Positions 8,651 through 17,646 of a stretch of 64,000 nt of DNA are shown piece after piece. The notes beneath the pieces were generated by a model. It ran no database searches. It was given only the letters and a program-made list of their open reading frames with translations, and had not been told where the DNA came from. Origin of the DNA: JAEXOD01 sp937930275 (GTDB lineage Bacteria; Bacteroidota; Ignavibacteria; Ignavibacteriales; Melioribacteraceae); assembly GCA_036733965.1 (NCBI GenBank), contig DAIMZL010000001.1:186001-250000 (forward strand). Reading direction: 5' to 3'. Made by a program: the position numbers and the translations under genes. The stretch's first letter is position 1; the number at the start of each line of letters is the position of its first letter.

Positions 8651-9607
8651 ATGAGTAAATTTAAACCAGGTTTAGGACGTGGGTTAGATGCTTTAATAAA
8701 AACAAGCATTGAAGATAAATATGATGAGCATGAAATTGTTAAATCTTCAGAACAGATAAGTTCTGATGACGGCAAATCAATTGATATACTTGTTAAAATT
8801 CCGATTTTTAATATTTTACCAAATCCATATCAGCCACGCGTAAATTTTTTACCGGAAGCCTTAGATGATTTAAAGAAATCTATTTTAGAAAATGGTTTAA
8901 TACAGCCCATTACAGTAAGACGTGCCGGAGAAAATAATTATGAGTTAATTTCAGGAGAGCGAAGATTACGGGCTTGTAAAGAAATTGGTTTTTCGGAGAT
9001 TCCTGCATATATAATAGTAGTTGATTCAAAAGAATCAATGATAGCATTAGCTTTAATAGAAAATATACAACGAGAAAAGCTAAATGCTATAGAAATAGCA
9101 CAAGCTTATAAAAGGCTGTTAGAAGAGTGCAACTTAAGTCAAGAAGAGATAGCGAAAAGGGTAGGTAAAGACAGAACTACAATCACAAATTTTTTACGAC
9201 TTTTAAAGTTACCAATTGTAATACAAGAGAGTGTTGCAAAAGAAGAAATATCCGGTGGACATGCGCGAGCTTTGCTTTCGTTGCCTTCGGAAGCATTGCA
9301 AATTGAATTTTTAGGAAAGATAATCAATCAAAATCTTTCAGTTAGAAAACTTGAAAATCTTGTAAAAAAATTTTCTGAGGGAACAACAGAAATTAAAATA
9401 ATTTCTGAAACAAATAATAGAACAAAAGATTTATCTACTTTATCGGCAAGAGACTTAGAAAATAGATTGAGAAATATATTAGGAACCAAAGTAGAGTGTA
9501 GGCAGCTAAAAGACGGGACCGGCAGTATTAATATTGAATTTTATTCGGAAGACGAACTTGAACGATTATTGGAATTATTTGAAATTATTGCCCAAAACGG
9601 TTATTAA
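8651..9607 (+). CDS. parB: Chromosome-partitioning protein ParB/Spo0J
   Basis: 318 residues with the complete chromosomal ParB layout. The N-terminus is PGLGRGLDALI (ParA-contacting), then NPYQPR (58-63), SGERRLRA (the CTP-binding/clamp motif, 101-108), ENIQREKLNAIEIA, a helix-turn-helix near 162-182 that reads parS, and a C-terminal dimerisation region. It loads on parS and spreads as a CTP-dependent clamp. No parS lies beside the operon, but one candidate core sits at 39793-39804 (see findings). Confidence 0.96.
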   Translation: MSKFKPGLGRGLDALIKTSIEDKYDEHEIVKSSEQISSDDGKSIDILVKIPIFNILPNPYQPRVNFLPEALDDLKKSILENGLIQPITVRRAGENNYELISGERRLRACKEIGFSEIPAYIIVVDSKESMIALALIENIQREKLNAIEIAQAYKRLLEECNLSQEEIAKRVGKDRTTITNFLRLLKLPIVIQESVAKEEISGGHARALLSLPSEALQIEFLGKIINQNLSVRKLENLVKKFSEGTTEIKIISETNNRTKDLSTLSARDLENRLRNILGTKVECRQLKDGTGSINIEFYSEDELERLLELFEIIAQNGY

Positions 9608-10091
9608 TAGTTTTTGCATACTATTATTTATCGCAAATATTGGTTTTTCTCAAACGGAACAAAATTATAATGTAAACGTCCAAACAAGTGATACTAATTT
9701 TGTGATGTCTAAAGCACCTTGGGGTGCAGTATTACGTAGTGCTATAATACCCGGTTGGGGTCAAATATATAATGAATCTTATTGGAAAACTCCGATAATT
9801 TTAGGACTAACGGGTTATTTTATTTACGGGTGGATTGATAATAATAAATTGTATCAAGATAACAAACGACTATATAATGAAGCATTATTATCTAACAGTA
9901 ATTTAATAAACGGTTATAAAAATAGTAGAGATTTTTATCGAGACCAACGGGATATGTTTATTTTTTATATAGGTCTTACTTATTTTCTAAATATGGTTGA
10001 TGCTTACGTCGATGCTCAAATGTTTGATTTTTCGGTTAGTGAAGATATAGTTACTAACAATAAAATGTTAAATATAAAATTTTACTTTTAA
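9579..10091 (+). CDS. DUF5683-family exported/membrane protein
   Basis: I place the start at the TTG at 9579, inside the parB 3' end, because it gives a classic signal peptide (MKLLPKTVINSF... ending in GFSQ). The frame is open further upstream, to a TTG at 9534. The body contains APWGAVLRSAIIPGWGQIYN, a hydrophobic helix, then DNNKLYQDNKRLYNEA and a second short helix, the pattern of DUF5683. Such genes commonly follow parB in Bacteroidota. The function is unknown; the GWGQ-type helix hairpin suggests an inner-membrane protein. The next gene starts 1 bp after the stop. Confidence 0.8.
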   Translation: MKLLPKTVINSFCILLFIANIGFSQTEQNYNVNVQTSDTNFVMSKAPWGAVLRSAIIPGWGQIYNESYWKTPIILGLTGYFIYGWIDNNKLYQDNKRLYNEALLSNSNLINGYKNSRDFYRDQRDMFIFYIGLTYFLNMVDAYVDAQMFDFSVSEDIVTNNKMLNIKFYF

Positions 10092-10092
10092 T

Positions 10093-10797
10093 ATGCAAAA
10101 TTATTCTGAATGTCCAAATTGTAAAACTCAAAATCCTTTTTATCAATTGGTATGTAAAAATTGCAAAGCGTATGTAAGAGAAAAGGTTTTTAATATTGAT
10201 TTTTGGAATACTTTTTGGCATATGTTCGATTCACCAATTAAGTTTTTGCAAAACGTTGTTTTTGCCGACCATAAAAACTTTTTATTATTTACACTATTGT
10301 TACTTTCGTTTAAATATTCAGTTAACTCATTTCTTTTGACAAATATTTTTAGACCAAAATTGAATTTAACTTCTGATGTATTAAATAATATGTTTTATTT
10401 AATTCTCGGTTTTATTATTATTTTTATATTTTACTCGTTTACTTTAAAATACTTGCTTAAATTATTTAAGGTAGAAACACGGGTAAAAGATAATTTGGCA
10501 GTTTTGGTTTTTAGCCAATCATCAATTTTATTCTCGCTATTTTTTGTGTTTCCCGTTCAGCTTGGTGTTTTCGGTGTTCATTGGTTTATCTTTAATCCTT
10601 CACCCTTAATGATTAAGCAAAATGTTGCATATGCATTATTTATTTTAGAAAGTATTTTATGGGGATGGGGTTTTATACAGATTATATTTGCACATTATGT
10701 ACAAACCAAATCAGTTCTTTTCTCCATTTTGCTTAGTATTATTTTTTATAGCATTATTACTTTGCTATTTTTATTTTTTCCTTTTATGATCAGTTAA
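10093..10797 (+). CDS. Zinc-ribbon membrane protein (Yip1-like)
   Basis: 234 residues. The N-terminal ribbon has cysteine pairs CPNC and CKNC separated by 12 residues (C-x2-C-x12-C-x2-C), then an amphipathic stretch (FWNTFWHMFDSPIKFLQNV) and about five membrane helices, the arrangement seen in bacterial Yip1-domain proteins. The function is unknown. It starts 1 bp after DUF5683. Its last 27 bp overlap the 3' end of the convergent Ppx/GppA gene. Confidence 0.7.
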   Translation: MQNYSECPNCKTQNPFYQLVCKNCKAYVREKVFNIDFWNTFWHMFDSPIKFLQNVVFADHKNFLLFTLLLLSFKYSVNSFLLTNIFRPKLNLTSDVLNNMFYLILGFIIIFIFYSFTLKYLLKLFKVETRVKDNLAVLVFSQSSILFSLFFVFPVQLGVFGVHWFIFNPSPLMIKQNVAYALFILESILWGWGFIQIIFAHYVQTKSVLFSILLSIIFYSIITLLFLFFPFMIS

Positions 10798-11694
10798 AAA
10801 GTGATTAATAATTCCGTATCTTAATCCTCTTGTACTTACTATTGTTTTATCGCTATTAAGTTTTTCCAATAGAATATATAAAATTATTGCTCCTGTTAAA
10901 ATTAAATCTTCTCTTCCAATTAAAACTTCACCAAATCTTTGCAGTGCTTCTGCCGGAGTTAAATCTTTTAATTTTGCAATTAAATTAAATATTGAAGTTT
11001 TTTCTAAAATTGCATTTTCAACATATTCATCTTTGTAAATTTTAATCTCTCTACTCATGCAACTTAATGAAGTAGGAGTTCCCGCAACTGAAATAATACC
11101 ATTATTTGCCGGAAATTTAAATGGGAATTGAAATGTATCGTCAATTAACTTTTCCATGTTTTTAACGGCTGTTGCAGTGTAACCGTTAGTAAAAAATTGG
11201 TCAGTCAAAGTAACAACACCAAGTTTAAAACTTTTTACAAAATTAATTTTATCGGCATCACCAAAAATTATTTCGGTGCTACCTCCGCCTATATCTATAA
11301 CAGTATAGTTTTCGTATTTCGGGGCATCTGAAATTGATCCTAAAAACGAAAGATTAGCTTCAACTTCACCGCTAATTATTTCAATTTTTAATCCTGTTTT
11401 TTCATGGACTTCTTCAATAATTTCAACACTATTCTTGGCACTTCTCATAGCCTGAGTTGCAAACGGAATGATATTAGTACAATTGTATTTTTTACAAATA
11501 TCTTTAAACTCAATTAAAATATTAATTAAAAGTTCAACTTTTTCTGCTAAAATATAACCTGTATTATGTAGATCTTTTCCTAATCTTGGCATCCTATAAA
11601 CATTTAAAAGCGGTTTTACATTACCCAAGTTATCTATTTGTGTAATAAGTAATAAAACAGTATTTGTTCCTATATCAATTGAAGCAATATTCAT
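10771..11694 (-). CDS. Ppx/GppA-family exopolyphosphatase / guanosine pentaphosphatase
   Basis: 307 residues, the length of the short single-module Ppx/GppA proteins. The ASKHA-fold phosphate loops are IDIGTNTVLLLI at the N-terminus and VIDIGGGSTEIIFG near residue 128. The family removes phosphate from polyphosphate or pppGpp; the C-terminal HD domain of E. coli Ppx is absent, and the two activities cannot be told apart here. It is transcribed against its neighbours, and its 3' end overlaps the upstream plus-strand gene by 27 bp. The CHAD gene 3.6 kb away makes a link to polyphosphate plausible. Confidence 0.88.
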   Translation of the reverse strand: MNIASIDIGTNTVLLLITQIDNLGNVKPLLNVYRMPRLGKDLHNTGYILAEKVELLINILIEFKDICKKYNCTNIIPFATQAMRSAKNSVEIIEEVHEKTGLKIEIISGEVEANLSFLGSISDAPKYENYTVIDIGGGSTEIIFGDADKINFVKSFKLGVVTLTDQFFTNGYTATAVKNMEKLIDDTFQFPFKFPANNGIISVAGTPTSLSCMSREIKIYKDEYVENAILEKTSIFNLIAKLKDLTPAEALQRFGEVLIGREDLILTGAIILYILLEKLNSDKTIVSTRGLRYGIINHFLTDHKRKK

Positions 11695-11740
11695 AATTTT
11701 TTTGTATTTTTGTAAAATTAAATATTTAGGATTTAAATTT

Positions 11741-12244
11741 ATGGAAAATTTATCAAAAACGTCAAAATTTATTCTTTTTATATCAGTTTTAGCATTTATT
11801 GTTTGGAGCGGATCATATGTTTCAAAATTTTTATTAATTTATCAATTCTTTGAACCTGAAATGGATCTGAAACCTGTATTTCAGAATGTTGATTTTACTC
11901 CGATATTCCGAACAATATCTTCAGTATTTACTCTGAATATTATTGCATATCCAATTTATTTTGTGTTTTTAATACTTTTTGTTATTTTTTCAAAATTAAG
12001 TATTAAAAAAGAAGGTTGGTTGTTTATAATATTAATTTTTACGATTTTAACAGCTCCTTTTGAGTTGCTTTCTCTATATAAGGATTTTCAAATCTTAAAT
12101 TTAATAAATGCAGGAAAATTTGATAACTTGCTCCATTTAACCAAAGAGAAAATAATTGATCAAAGCAGTTTCCCTATTGTTCAGTTTTTATTTGTAGGAG
12201 CAGTAGTATTTTTATCAATATTCAAACCCCTTAGAAAAAAATAA
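11741..12244 (+). CDS. Small integral membrane protein, unknown function
   Basis: 167 residues from the ATG at 11741; an in-frame extension to a TTG at 11702 gives no better start. Four hydrophobic segments are visible (about 8-30, 55-80, 87-107 and 145-162). An acidic loop lies between the first two (EPEMDLKPVFQNVDFTP). I recognise no family. The next gene starts directly at the stop codon, so the protein is probably co-expressed with the 12245 gene, aroQ and the HAD phosphatase. Confidence 0.6.
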   Translation: MENLSKTSKFILFISVLAFIVWSGSYVSKFLLIYQFFEPEMDLKPVFQNVDFTPIFRTISSVFTLNIIAYPIYFVFLILFVIFSKLSIKKEGWLFIILIFTILTAPFELLSLYKDFQILNLINAGKFDNLLHLTKEKIIDQSSFPIVQFLFVGAVVFLSIFKPLRKK

Positions 12245-12517
12245 ATGAAGATTAAAGAAAAAGAGCTTGAAGACTTATTGAATGACCTAAAATCACTTGC
12301 TACACAAATGGGTGCAAAAGTTCGTTTTGAAAAAGGTGATTTTAAAGGCGGTTATTGTATATTAAAAGAAAATAAAGTTATTGTTCTTAATAAAATATCA
12401 AACTTGCAAAGGAAAGTTATTACATTAGCGGCAGCTTTAAAAGAGCTTGGATTGGAAGAAGTTTATATCTCTCCAAAATTAAGGGAATTTATTGACGAAA
12501 TGGATGAAACGAAATGA
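12245..12517 (+). CDS. Conserved small protein of unknown function upstream of aroQ
   Basis: 90-residue soluble, charged alpha/beta protein (begins MKIKEKELEDLLNDL, contains GDFKGGYCILKENKVIVLNK). No family is recognised with certainty. The start abuts the preceding stop, and the stop overlaps the aroQ ATG by 4 bp, so it is firmly within an operon. The even spacing and normal local codon use make it a real gene. Confidence 0.7.
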   Translation: MKIKEKELEDLLNDLKSLATQMGAKVRFEKGDFKGGYCILKENKVIVLNKISNLQRKVITLAAALKELGLEEVYISPKLREFIDEMDETK

Positions 12518-12948
12518 AAATTTTAATAATTAACGGACCTAATTTAAATTTACTTGGAAAAAGAGATAGCTTACAATACGGTCAATTAACATTAGAAGAT
12601 ATTGAGAAACTTATAAAACAAGAATATAAAAATGATAAAATTGAGTTTTTTCAATCAAATTTAGAAGGGGAGATTGTTCAGGAAATTCAGAAAGCTCCGA
12701 ATTATTTTGAAGGTCTAATTATTAACGCCGGAGGATATTCTCATACTTCGGTAGCTATTCGCGATGCATTGGATATTATAAAAATACCAAAAATTGAAGT
12801 TCATCTTTCTAATTTAGCAGGTCGCGAAGAATTTAGACATACTATGATTACGGCTCCGGTTTGCAACGGATATATTAGCGGTTTTAAAGAAAAAGGGTAT
12901 TTAGCAGCTATATATTTACTTAAATTGATTGGAGATAAACATGATTAA
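12514..12948 (+). CDS. aroQ: Type II 3-dehydroquinate dehydratase
   Basis: 144 residues, the size of the dodecameric type II enzyme of the shikimate pathway, which converts 3-dehydroquinate to 3-dehydroshikimate. Motifs: INGPNLNLLGKRD (substrate loop), catalytic Tyr22 in the LQYG context, NAGGYSHTSVAIRDAL, and EVHLSNLAGREEFRH with the catalytic histidine region. It overlaps both neighbours by 4-8 bp. Confidence 0.96.
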   Translation: MKILIINGPNLNLLGKRDSLQYGQLTLEDIEKLIKQEYKNDKIEFFQSNLEGEIVQEIQKAPNYFEGLIINAGGYSHTSVAIRDALDIIKIPKIEVHLSNLAGREEFRHTMITAPVCNGYISGFKEKGYLAAIYLLKLIGDKHD

Positions 12949-13624
12949 AGCAATTGTTTTTGATTTAGATAATACTTTAATGGATTTTATGAAAATGAAA
13001 AAAAGAGGAATTGAGGCAGCAATTAACGCCATGATTGATGCCGGTTTAGAAATTACTTATGATGAAGCAATTGATAAAATAAATAAAATATATCAAGCAC
13101 AGGGTATGGAGTATCAACAAGTTTTTGACCAATTTTTGCAGAATGAGCTAAATAGGATTGATTATAAAATATTAGCATCCGGTATCGTAGCTTATCGCAA
13201 AGCAAGAGAAGCCGAATTAAACCCTTACCCTCATGTTTTTCCGACACTTATCTGCTTACAGAAAATGGGCTTAAAACTTGGGATTGTTTCTGATGCTCCT
13301 TCAAAAGAAGCATGGTTACGTTTAGCGTATTTAAATTTTCATCATATTTTTGACTCTATTGTAACATTCGATGATACTTATGAAAGAAAACCCTCACCAA
13401 TTCCGTTCAAAACAATTCTAAACAAGCTTAATGTAATTCCAGAAGAAGCCTTAATGGTTGGTGATTGGGTTGAAAGAGATATTGTAGGTGCTTCAAATCT
13501 GGGAATGAAGACAGCTTTTGCAAAATATGGTGATACATTTAATACTGAAGCGCATAATGCCGATTTTGAATTAAATGATGTTAAAGAACTTGTTTCGATT
13601 GTTAAAAAACTAAATAATTTGTAA
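12941..13624 (+). CDS. HAD-superfamily hydrolase (subfamily IA)
   Basis: Start at the ATG at 12941, which overlaps the aroQ end and has GGAG 6 nt upstream; a TTG at 12929 is in frame but less likely. In 227 residues the HAD motifs are present: I, DLDNTL (residues 8-13); II, VSDAPS; III, a lysine in the YERKPSP region; and IV, GDWVERDIVGA. A helical cap lies between motifs I and II. It is probably a small-molecule phosphatase; the substrate is unknown. The closest general resemblance is to HAD-IA enzymes such as phosphoglycolate-phosphatase-like proteins. Confidence 0.88.
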   Translation: MIKAIVFDLDNTLMDFMKMKKRGIEAAINAMIDAGLEITYDEAIDKINKIYQAQGMEYQQVFDQFLQNELNRIDYKILASGIVAYRKAREAELNPYPHVFPTLICLQKMGLKLGIVSDAPSKEAWLRLAYLNFHHIFDSIVTFDDTYERKPSPIPFKTILNKLNVIPEEALMVGDWVERDIVGASNLGMKTAFAKYGDTFNTEAHNADFELNDVKELVSIVKKLNNL

Positions 13625-13730
13625 AAATAAATTAAAGTTGTTTTTTAATTAAGATTTACAACTTGATTTATTTTATATAATTACTTAAATTAATTAAAGT
13701 AATTATTTTGATAATGTTTGGACAGCTGGA

Positions 13731-14093
13731 ATGAAAAAGTTATATTATTCTATAAGTGAAGTAAGCAAACTTGCTGAAGTAGAACAATATATACTTCGTT
13801 ATTGGGAAAGTGAATTTGAACAATTACGTCCTTCAAAAAACCGAGCCGGAAACAGAGTATATACAAACGAGGATATTAAGCTTATATTCAAAATAAAAAA
13901 ACTTCTCCGTGACGAAAAATATACCGTTGAAGGTGCTAAACGTGTATTATTTGAAGGTGATGATAAAGTTGAAAACGGTGATTCTGTTAATTCAGAATCT
14001 GAGGTTGAGGAAATTATTGACGAGAAAGAAAAATTAAAGCGTGATTTGATGGAACTGAGAAACTTTTTAGTCGATATTAAACGTTATCTATAA
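13731..14093 (+). CDS. MerR-family transcriptional regulator
   Basis: 120 residues. The N-terminal winged helix-turn-helix is typical (YSISEVSKLAEVEQYILRYWESEFEQL, then the wing RAGNRVYTNEDI). A helical tail of about 40 residues follows the DNA-binding domain; it lacks cysteines, so this is not a metal sensor. Such short MerR proteins are frequent in Bacteroidota-related genomes and have no known effector. The 106 bp upstream are AT-rich, with small inverted repeats but no clear promoter. Confidence 0.88.
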   Translation: MKKLYYSISEVSKLAEVEQYILRYWESEFEQLRPSKNRAGNRVYTNEDIKLIFKIKKLLRDEKYTVEGAKRVLFEGDDKVENGDSVNSESEVEEIIDEKEKLKRDLMELRNFLVDIKRYL

Positions 14094-14114
14094 AATTAAC
14101 GTTAAGGAGTAAAC

Positions 14115-14441
14115 ATGATTAACTTGGTTAAATTCAAAATTCCGATTCCGATTAAGGTAATTGAATCATTTCTTAATAACCCGTCTTATGAAATAAGAGA
14201 AGAAACAAATACTGTTGTTCTCGATTATTTTGAAACTGCATTAGATATAAAAATTAATCAAAATAGTGAAATAGAAGAAGTTTATTGTTACGATGAATTT
14301 CTTTGCAACGAAGAAAACTTATTAGGATTTGCGTATGCAATACTACCCGAAGACGGTAATTATGTTACTGCTTTTGATAGTTTAGGTACCGAATATAAAT
14401 ATGATAAAAAATCACTTGAAGAGTTTTTAGAAGAATATTAA
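14115..14441 (+). CDS. Small acidic protein of unknown function
   Basis: 108 residues, rich in Glu, Asp and Tyr, without membrane segments. A strong AAGGAG ribosome site precedes the ATG, supporting expression. It lies 21 bp after the MerR gene and is probably co-transcribed. Its 3' end overlaps the convergent methyltransferase stop by 4 bp. No family is recognised. Confidence 0.65.
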   Translation: MINLVKFKIPIPIKVIESFLNNPSYEIREETNTVVLDYFETALDIKINQNSEIEEVYCYDEFLCNEENLLGFAYAILPEDGNYVTAFDSLGTEYKYDKKSLEEFLEEY

Positions 14442-15181
14442 TTCTTAGAATAGACTACAATTAAGTGTACCGGTTTATTAAAAATTTTATTGAATATCCA
14501 ATCAATAAGCTTCCATACTTTAAATGGCAAGTACTTTAAGATAATATACGTACGCAAGAATATTAATAATTTATTACCGAAGATATAATATTTTATATTT
14601 GAATTTGGCAATTCTGATTGCAGATTTATAAAAAACTTTTCAGTAAAACTATGTAAATGTGCATGGATAGGTGTTTTTTTATTACAATGAGTGCATAGAA
14701 CGTACCTAAGTTTTTCATTATAGGGAGTGCTTATAATCAATTTTCCTTTTTTTGCTAAAAGCTTATATAGCGATTTTATAAATTCATCCGGTTTTGTGAC
14801 GTGTTCTATTACTTCGCTTGAAATAATTGTGTCAATTTTTTCGCTTTTTATTGACGGATTAAATGAATCGGTGACTAAGCCGGAATGATTAATTACATTT
14901 GTAATTTCTTTACTTTTCTTTACATTTTTATAAGCTAAGTCGGATGAGATTGTATTAAAATTTTTTTCACAAAAATATTTTGCAACCCAACCCGAACCGC
15001 ATCCAATATCTAAAATGAAGTTAGAAGCTTTGGGAGTAACCGAAATAATATACTCCCTTAATCTTTTTTCATCATCTTTTGTTGCACCAAATCTTTCTTC
15101 AAAATAATCGAACTCTTCTGAATCAGTTTTATAATGTTCAATGTAATCGAACTTATTTTGCAACTTTAACCTCATCAACAT
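14438..15181 (-). CDS. Class I SAM-dependent methyltransferase
   Basis: 247 residues. The SAM-binding motif I is ILDIGCGSGWVAKYF (about residues 57-71), followed by SSDLAYKNVKKSKE, IISSEVIEHV (motif II/III region) and GKLIISTPYNEKL, a UbiG/COQ3-like pattern. A short CTHCNKK element follows. The C-terminal region is hydrophobic and basic and may touch the membrane. It overlaps the upstream SLC45-like gene by 29 bp on the same strand. The substrate is unknown. Confidence 0.87.
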   Translation of the reverse strand: MLMRLKLQNKFDYIEHYKTDSEEFDYFEERFGATKDDEKRLREYIISVTPKASNFILDIGCGSGWVAKYFCEKNFNTISSDLAYKNVKKSKEITNVINHSGLVTDSFNPSIKSEKIDTIISSEVIEHVTKPDEFIKSLYKLLAKKGKLIISTPYNEKLRYVLCTHCNKKTPIHAHLHSFTEKFFINLQSELPNSNIKYYIFGNKLLIFLRTYIILKYLPFKVWKLIDWIFNKIFNKPVHLIVVYSKN

Positions 15182-16466
15182 CGTTAACTAATGCAACCAT
15201 TATAGCTGCTATAAATAATGATATACCTCCTAATAATAATGCATAAATTGCTTCACCTCCAAAAAAGTTTTTTACAAAAAAACCCAATATTGCTGCAGCA
15301 ATTATTTGTGGTATAACTATAAAAAAGTTAAAAATGCCCATATAAACTCCCATTCTTTCTTTAGGAAGTGCTCCTGCTAATATTGCATAAGGCATTGAAA
15401 GAATAGAAGCCCAAGCAAGTCCGATTCCGATCTCGGAAATTATTAGCAAGTCGGGATTAATAATAAAATAAAACGAAATTAGCCCTAAGCCGCCAGCAAC
15501 TAAACTTATAGCGTGAGTTATTTTTCTTGAAGTTTTATTTGCAATAACTGGAATTAAAAAAGCAAAAAGTGCAGCAAAAGCACTGTATGAGGCAAATAAT
15601 ACTCCTACCCAATTAGCGCCGGTGTTATATTCAACAGATTTTGGATCGGTTGCTTTATAGATATGATGTGTAACTGCCGGAGTAGTGTAAATCCACATAC
15701 AAAATAACGCAAACCAAGTAAAGAACTGAACAACGGCTAAAGTAATCATTGTTTTAGGCATTTTTATTAGCGAATCAAAAATTTCTTTTGTTCCTTTTGC
15801 AAAGCCCAAGTTTTCTTTTTTCTTATTCTCAAATTCAATAAGGTCTTCCGGTGGGTATTCTTTGGTCTTTAAAACAGTCCATAAAACAGCACCAAAAAAA
15901 GCGATTGCTCCTAAATAAAAAGAGAAAGCAACAGAATCCGGAATTTGACCGGTGTGGGCTTCGTTAGAAACTTTAAACCAATTTGTTAAAATATAAGGCA
16001 ATGCACTTGCTACAACTGCACCAATACCTATAAAAAAGCTTTGTACGGCAAAACCTAAGGTTCTTTGCTCACTGGGTAACAAATCGGCAACAAGTGCTCT
16101 AAAAGGTTCCATGCTTATATTTATTGATGCATCCATCAACCAAAGCATACCGGCAGCAACCCACAGGTAAGGAGAATTTGGCATAATCAATAATCCTATT
16201 GAAGCTAAAATTGCTCCTATTAAAAAATAAGGTCTTCTTCTACCGAGTTTTGACCAAGTATTATCACTCATATAGCCAATTATGGGCTGTACCAATAAAC
16301 CCGTAACAGGAGCGGCAATCCATAGTATTGGTATATCATCAATTTTAGCACCCAATGTTTCAAAAATTCTGCTAACATTTGCATTTTGTAAAGCAAAACC
16401 AAACTGAATGCCTAAAAATCCAAAACTCATATTCCAAATTTGCCAAAATGAAAGTCGTTGTTTCAT
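15153..16466 (-). CDS. MFS transporter, SLC45-like (sugar/cation symporter type)
   Basis: 437 residues, twelve predicted membrane helices. The N-terminal half has the family motif GYMSDNTWSKLGRRRPYFL (the R-x-G-R-R-R loop between helices 2 and 3) and MEPFRALVADLLP, both typical of the sucrose/maltose-type SLC45 branch. It probably takes up a disaccharide with a cation, inferred from the family only. It is divergent from fni, with 136 bp of AT-rich sequence between them, and its gene overlaps the downstream methyltransferase. Confidence 0.87.
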   Translation of the reverse strand: MKQRLSFWQIWNMSFGFLGIQFGFALQNANVSRIFETLGAKIDDIPILWIAAPVTGLLVQPIIGYMSDNTWSKLGRRRPYFLIGAILASIGLLIMPNSPYLWVAAGMLWLMDASINISMEPFRALVADLLPSEQRTLGFAVQSFFIGIGAVVASALPYILTNWFKVSNEAHTGQIPDSVAFSFYLGAIAFFGAVLWTVLKTKEYPPEDLIEFENKKKENLGFAKGTKEIFDSLIKMPKTMITLAVVQFFTWFALFCMWIYTTPAVTHHIYKATDPKSVEYNTGANWVGVLFASYSAFAALFAFLIPVIANKTSRKITHAISLVAGGLGLISFYFIINPDLLIISEIGIGLAWASILSMPYAILAGALPKERMGVYMGIFNFFIVIPQIIAAAILGFFVKNFFGGEAIYALLLGGISLFIAAIMVALVNDVDEVKVAK

Positions 16467-16602
16467 TTAATTATCCTTTTATTAGATAAAAACTATTTGT
16501 TATTATTTTAGATATAAAATTACAAAAATGTTTTTAAATTTAATATAAATAAGGAATATTTTATTTTTTTTTCATATTTTCTAATATTAAAATAAAATTA
16601 CT

Positions 16603-17646
16603 ATGAACGAAGATAAAACAGTACAACGAAAAATTGAACACATCGACCTCTGTATAAATTCTGAGGTTGAATACTCAAAAAGTGCGGGTTTTGAAAAATA
16701 TGAGTTCAAGCATAATGCCGTTACGTCTATTAGCTACGAAAAATTGGATTTAAGCAGGTTGTTTTTAGATAAAAAAATTGACTTTCCTTTTATAATCTCG
16801 TCTATGACCGGCGGAGCTAACGAATCATTAAATATTAACAAAAAGCTTGCAGAAGTAGCTGCTTGCTTAAATATTCCTATTGGTGCGGGAAGTCAAAGGC
16901 ATGTATTAGAGTCTAATACATATGATGAATCTTTTTCTGTTTTACGTAAAATTGCACCTAATGTCCCAATATTCTCGAATCTCGGAATTTCGGAGGTTAT
17001 ATCTCTTTATAATAGCAATCAATTAAATATAACAAATAAATTGGTTGAATTGCTTGAATCAGATGCATTTTATATTCACCTTAATACTGCACAAGAACTT
17101 TTTCAAGTTGAGGGTAATAAAGATTTTTCAAATCTTTTAGAAAGTATAGCCGAGCTTGTAAATACTATAAAAATTCCGGTTTTTATAAAAGAAGTAGGAA
17201 ACGGTATCGATTATAATGCGGCTAAGCAACTTTTAGAACTTGGAGTTAAGGGGATTGATGTTGCAGGAAGCGGAGGAACAAATTGGCAACTTATTGAAAT
17301 GAAACGTTCGGGCATTATAAACGAAGAGTTTTTGGAATGGGGGCTTCCTACTACTTATTGTGTTAAAGAAGTGAATAAATTAAAAACGGAATATGATTTT
17401 TTTATTATAGCCTCAGGCGGTATAAAAAGTGGAATTGACATTGCAAAATCTTTTGCTTTAGGTGCAGATTTTGCTGCTTCGGCAAATATAATTTTAAAGT
17501 CAATAATAAATTCAGGTGTGGATTTAACAGTTAAAAATATTAAAGATTGGTTTGACGATGTAAAACGAGTAATGTTTTTAACAAATGCTAATAGAATTGA
17601 AGATTTAAGAAATGATAAACTAATTAAAATAGGAGAATTGTATTGA
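16603..17646 (+). CDS. fni: Type 2 isopentenyl-diphosphate delta-isomerase
   Basis: 347 residues. The FMN/NADPH-dependent type II enzyme interconverts IPP and DMAPP. Characteristic segments: FIISSMTGGANESLNINKKL, IGAGSQRHVLES, FIKEVGNGI, GVDIDVAGSGGTNW-like IDVAGSGGTNW, and IASGGIKSGIDIAKSFALGA. It overlaps the polyprenyl synthase gene by 4 bp, so the two consecutive isoprenoid steps are encoded together. The product supply would feed undecaprenyl and quinone side chains. Confidence 0.96.
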   Translation: MNEDKTVQRKIEHIDLCINSEVEYSKSAGFEKYEFKHNAVTSISYEKLDLSRLFLDKKIDFPFIISSMTGGANESLNINKKLAEVAACLNIPIGAGSQRHVLESNTYDESFSVLRKIAPNVPIFSNLGISEVISLYNSNQLNITNKLVELLESDAFYIHLNTAQELFQVEGNKDFSNLLESIAELVNTIKIPVFIKEVGNGIDYNAAKQLLELGVKGIDVAGSGGTNWQLIEMKRSGIINEEFLEWGLPTTYCVKEVNKLKTEYDFFIIASGGIKSGIDIAKSFALGADFAASANIILKSIINSGVDLTVKNIKDWFDDVKRVMFLTNANRIEDLRNDKLIKIGELY

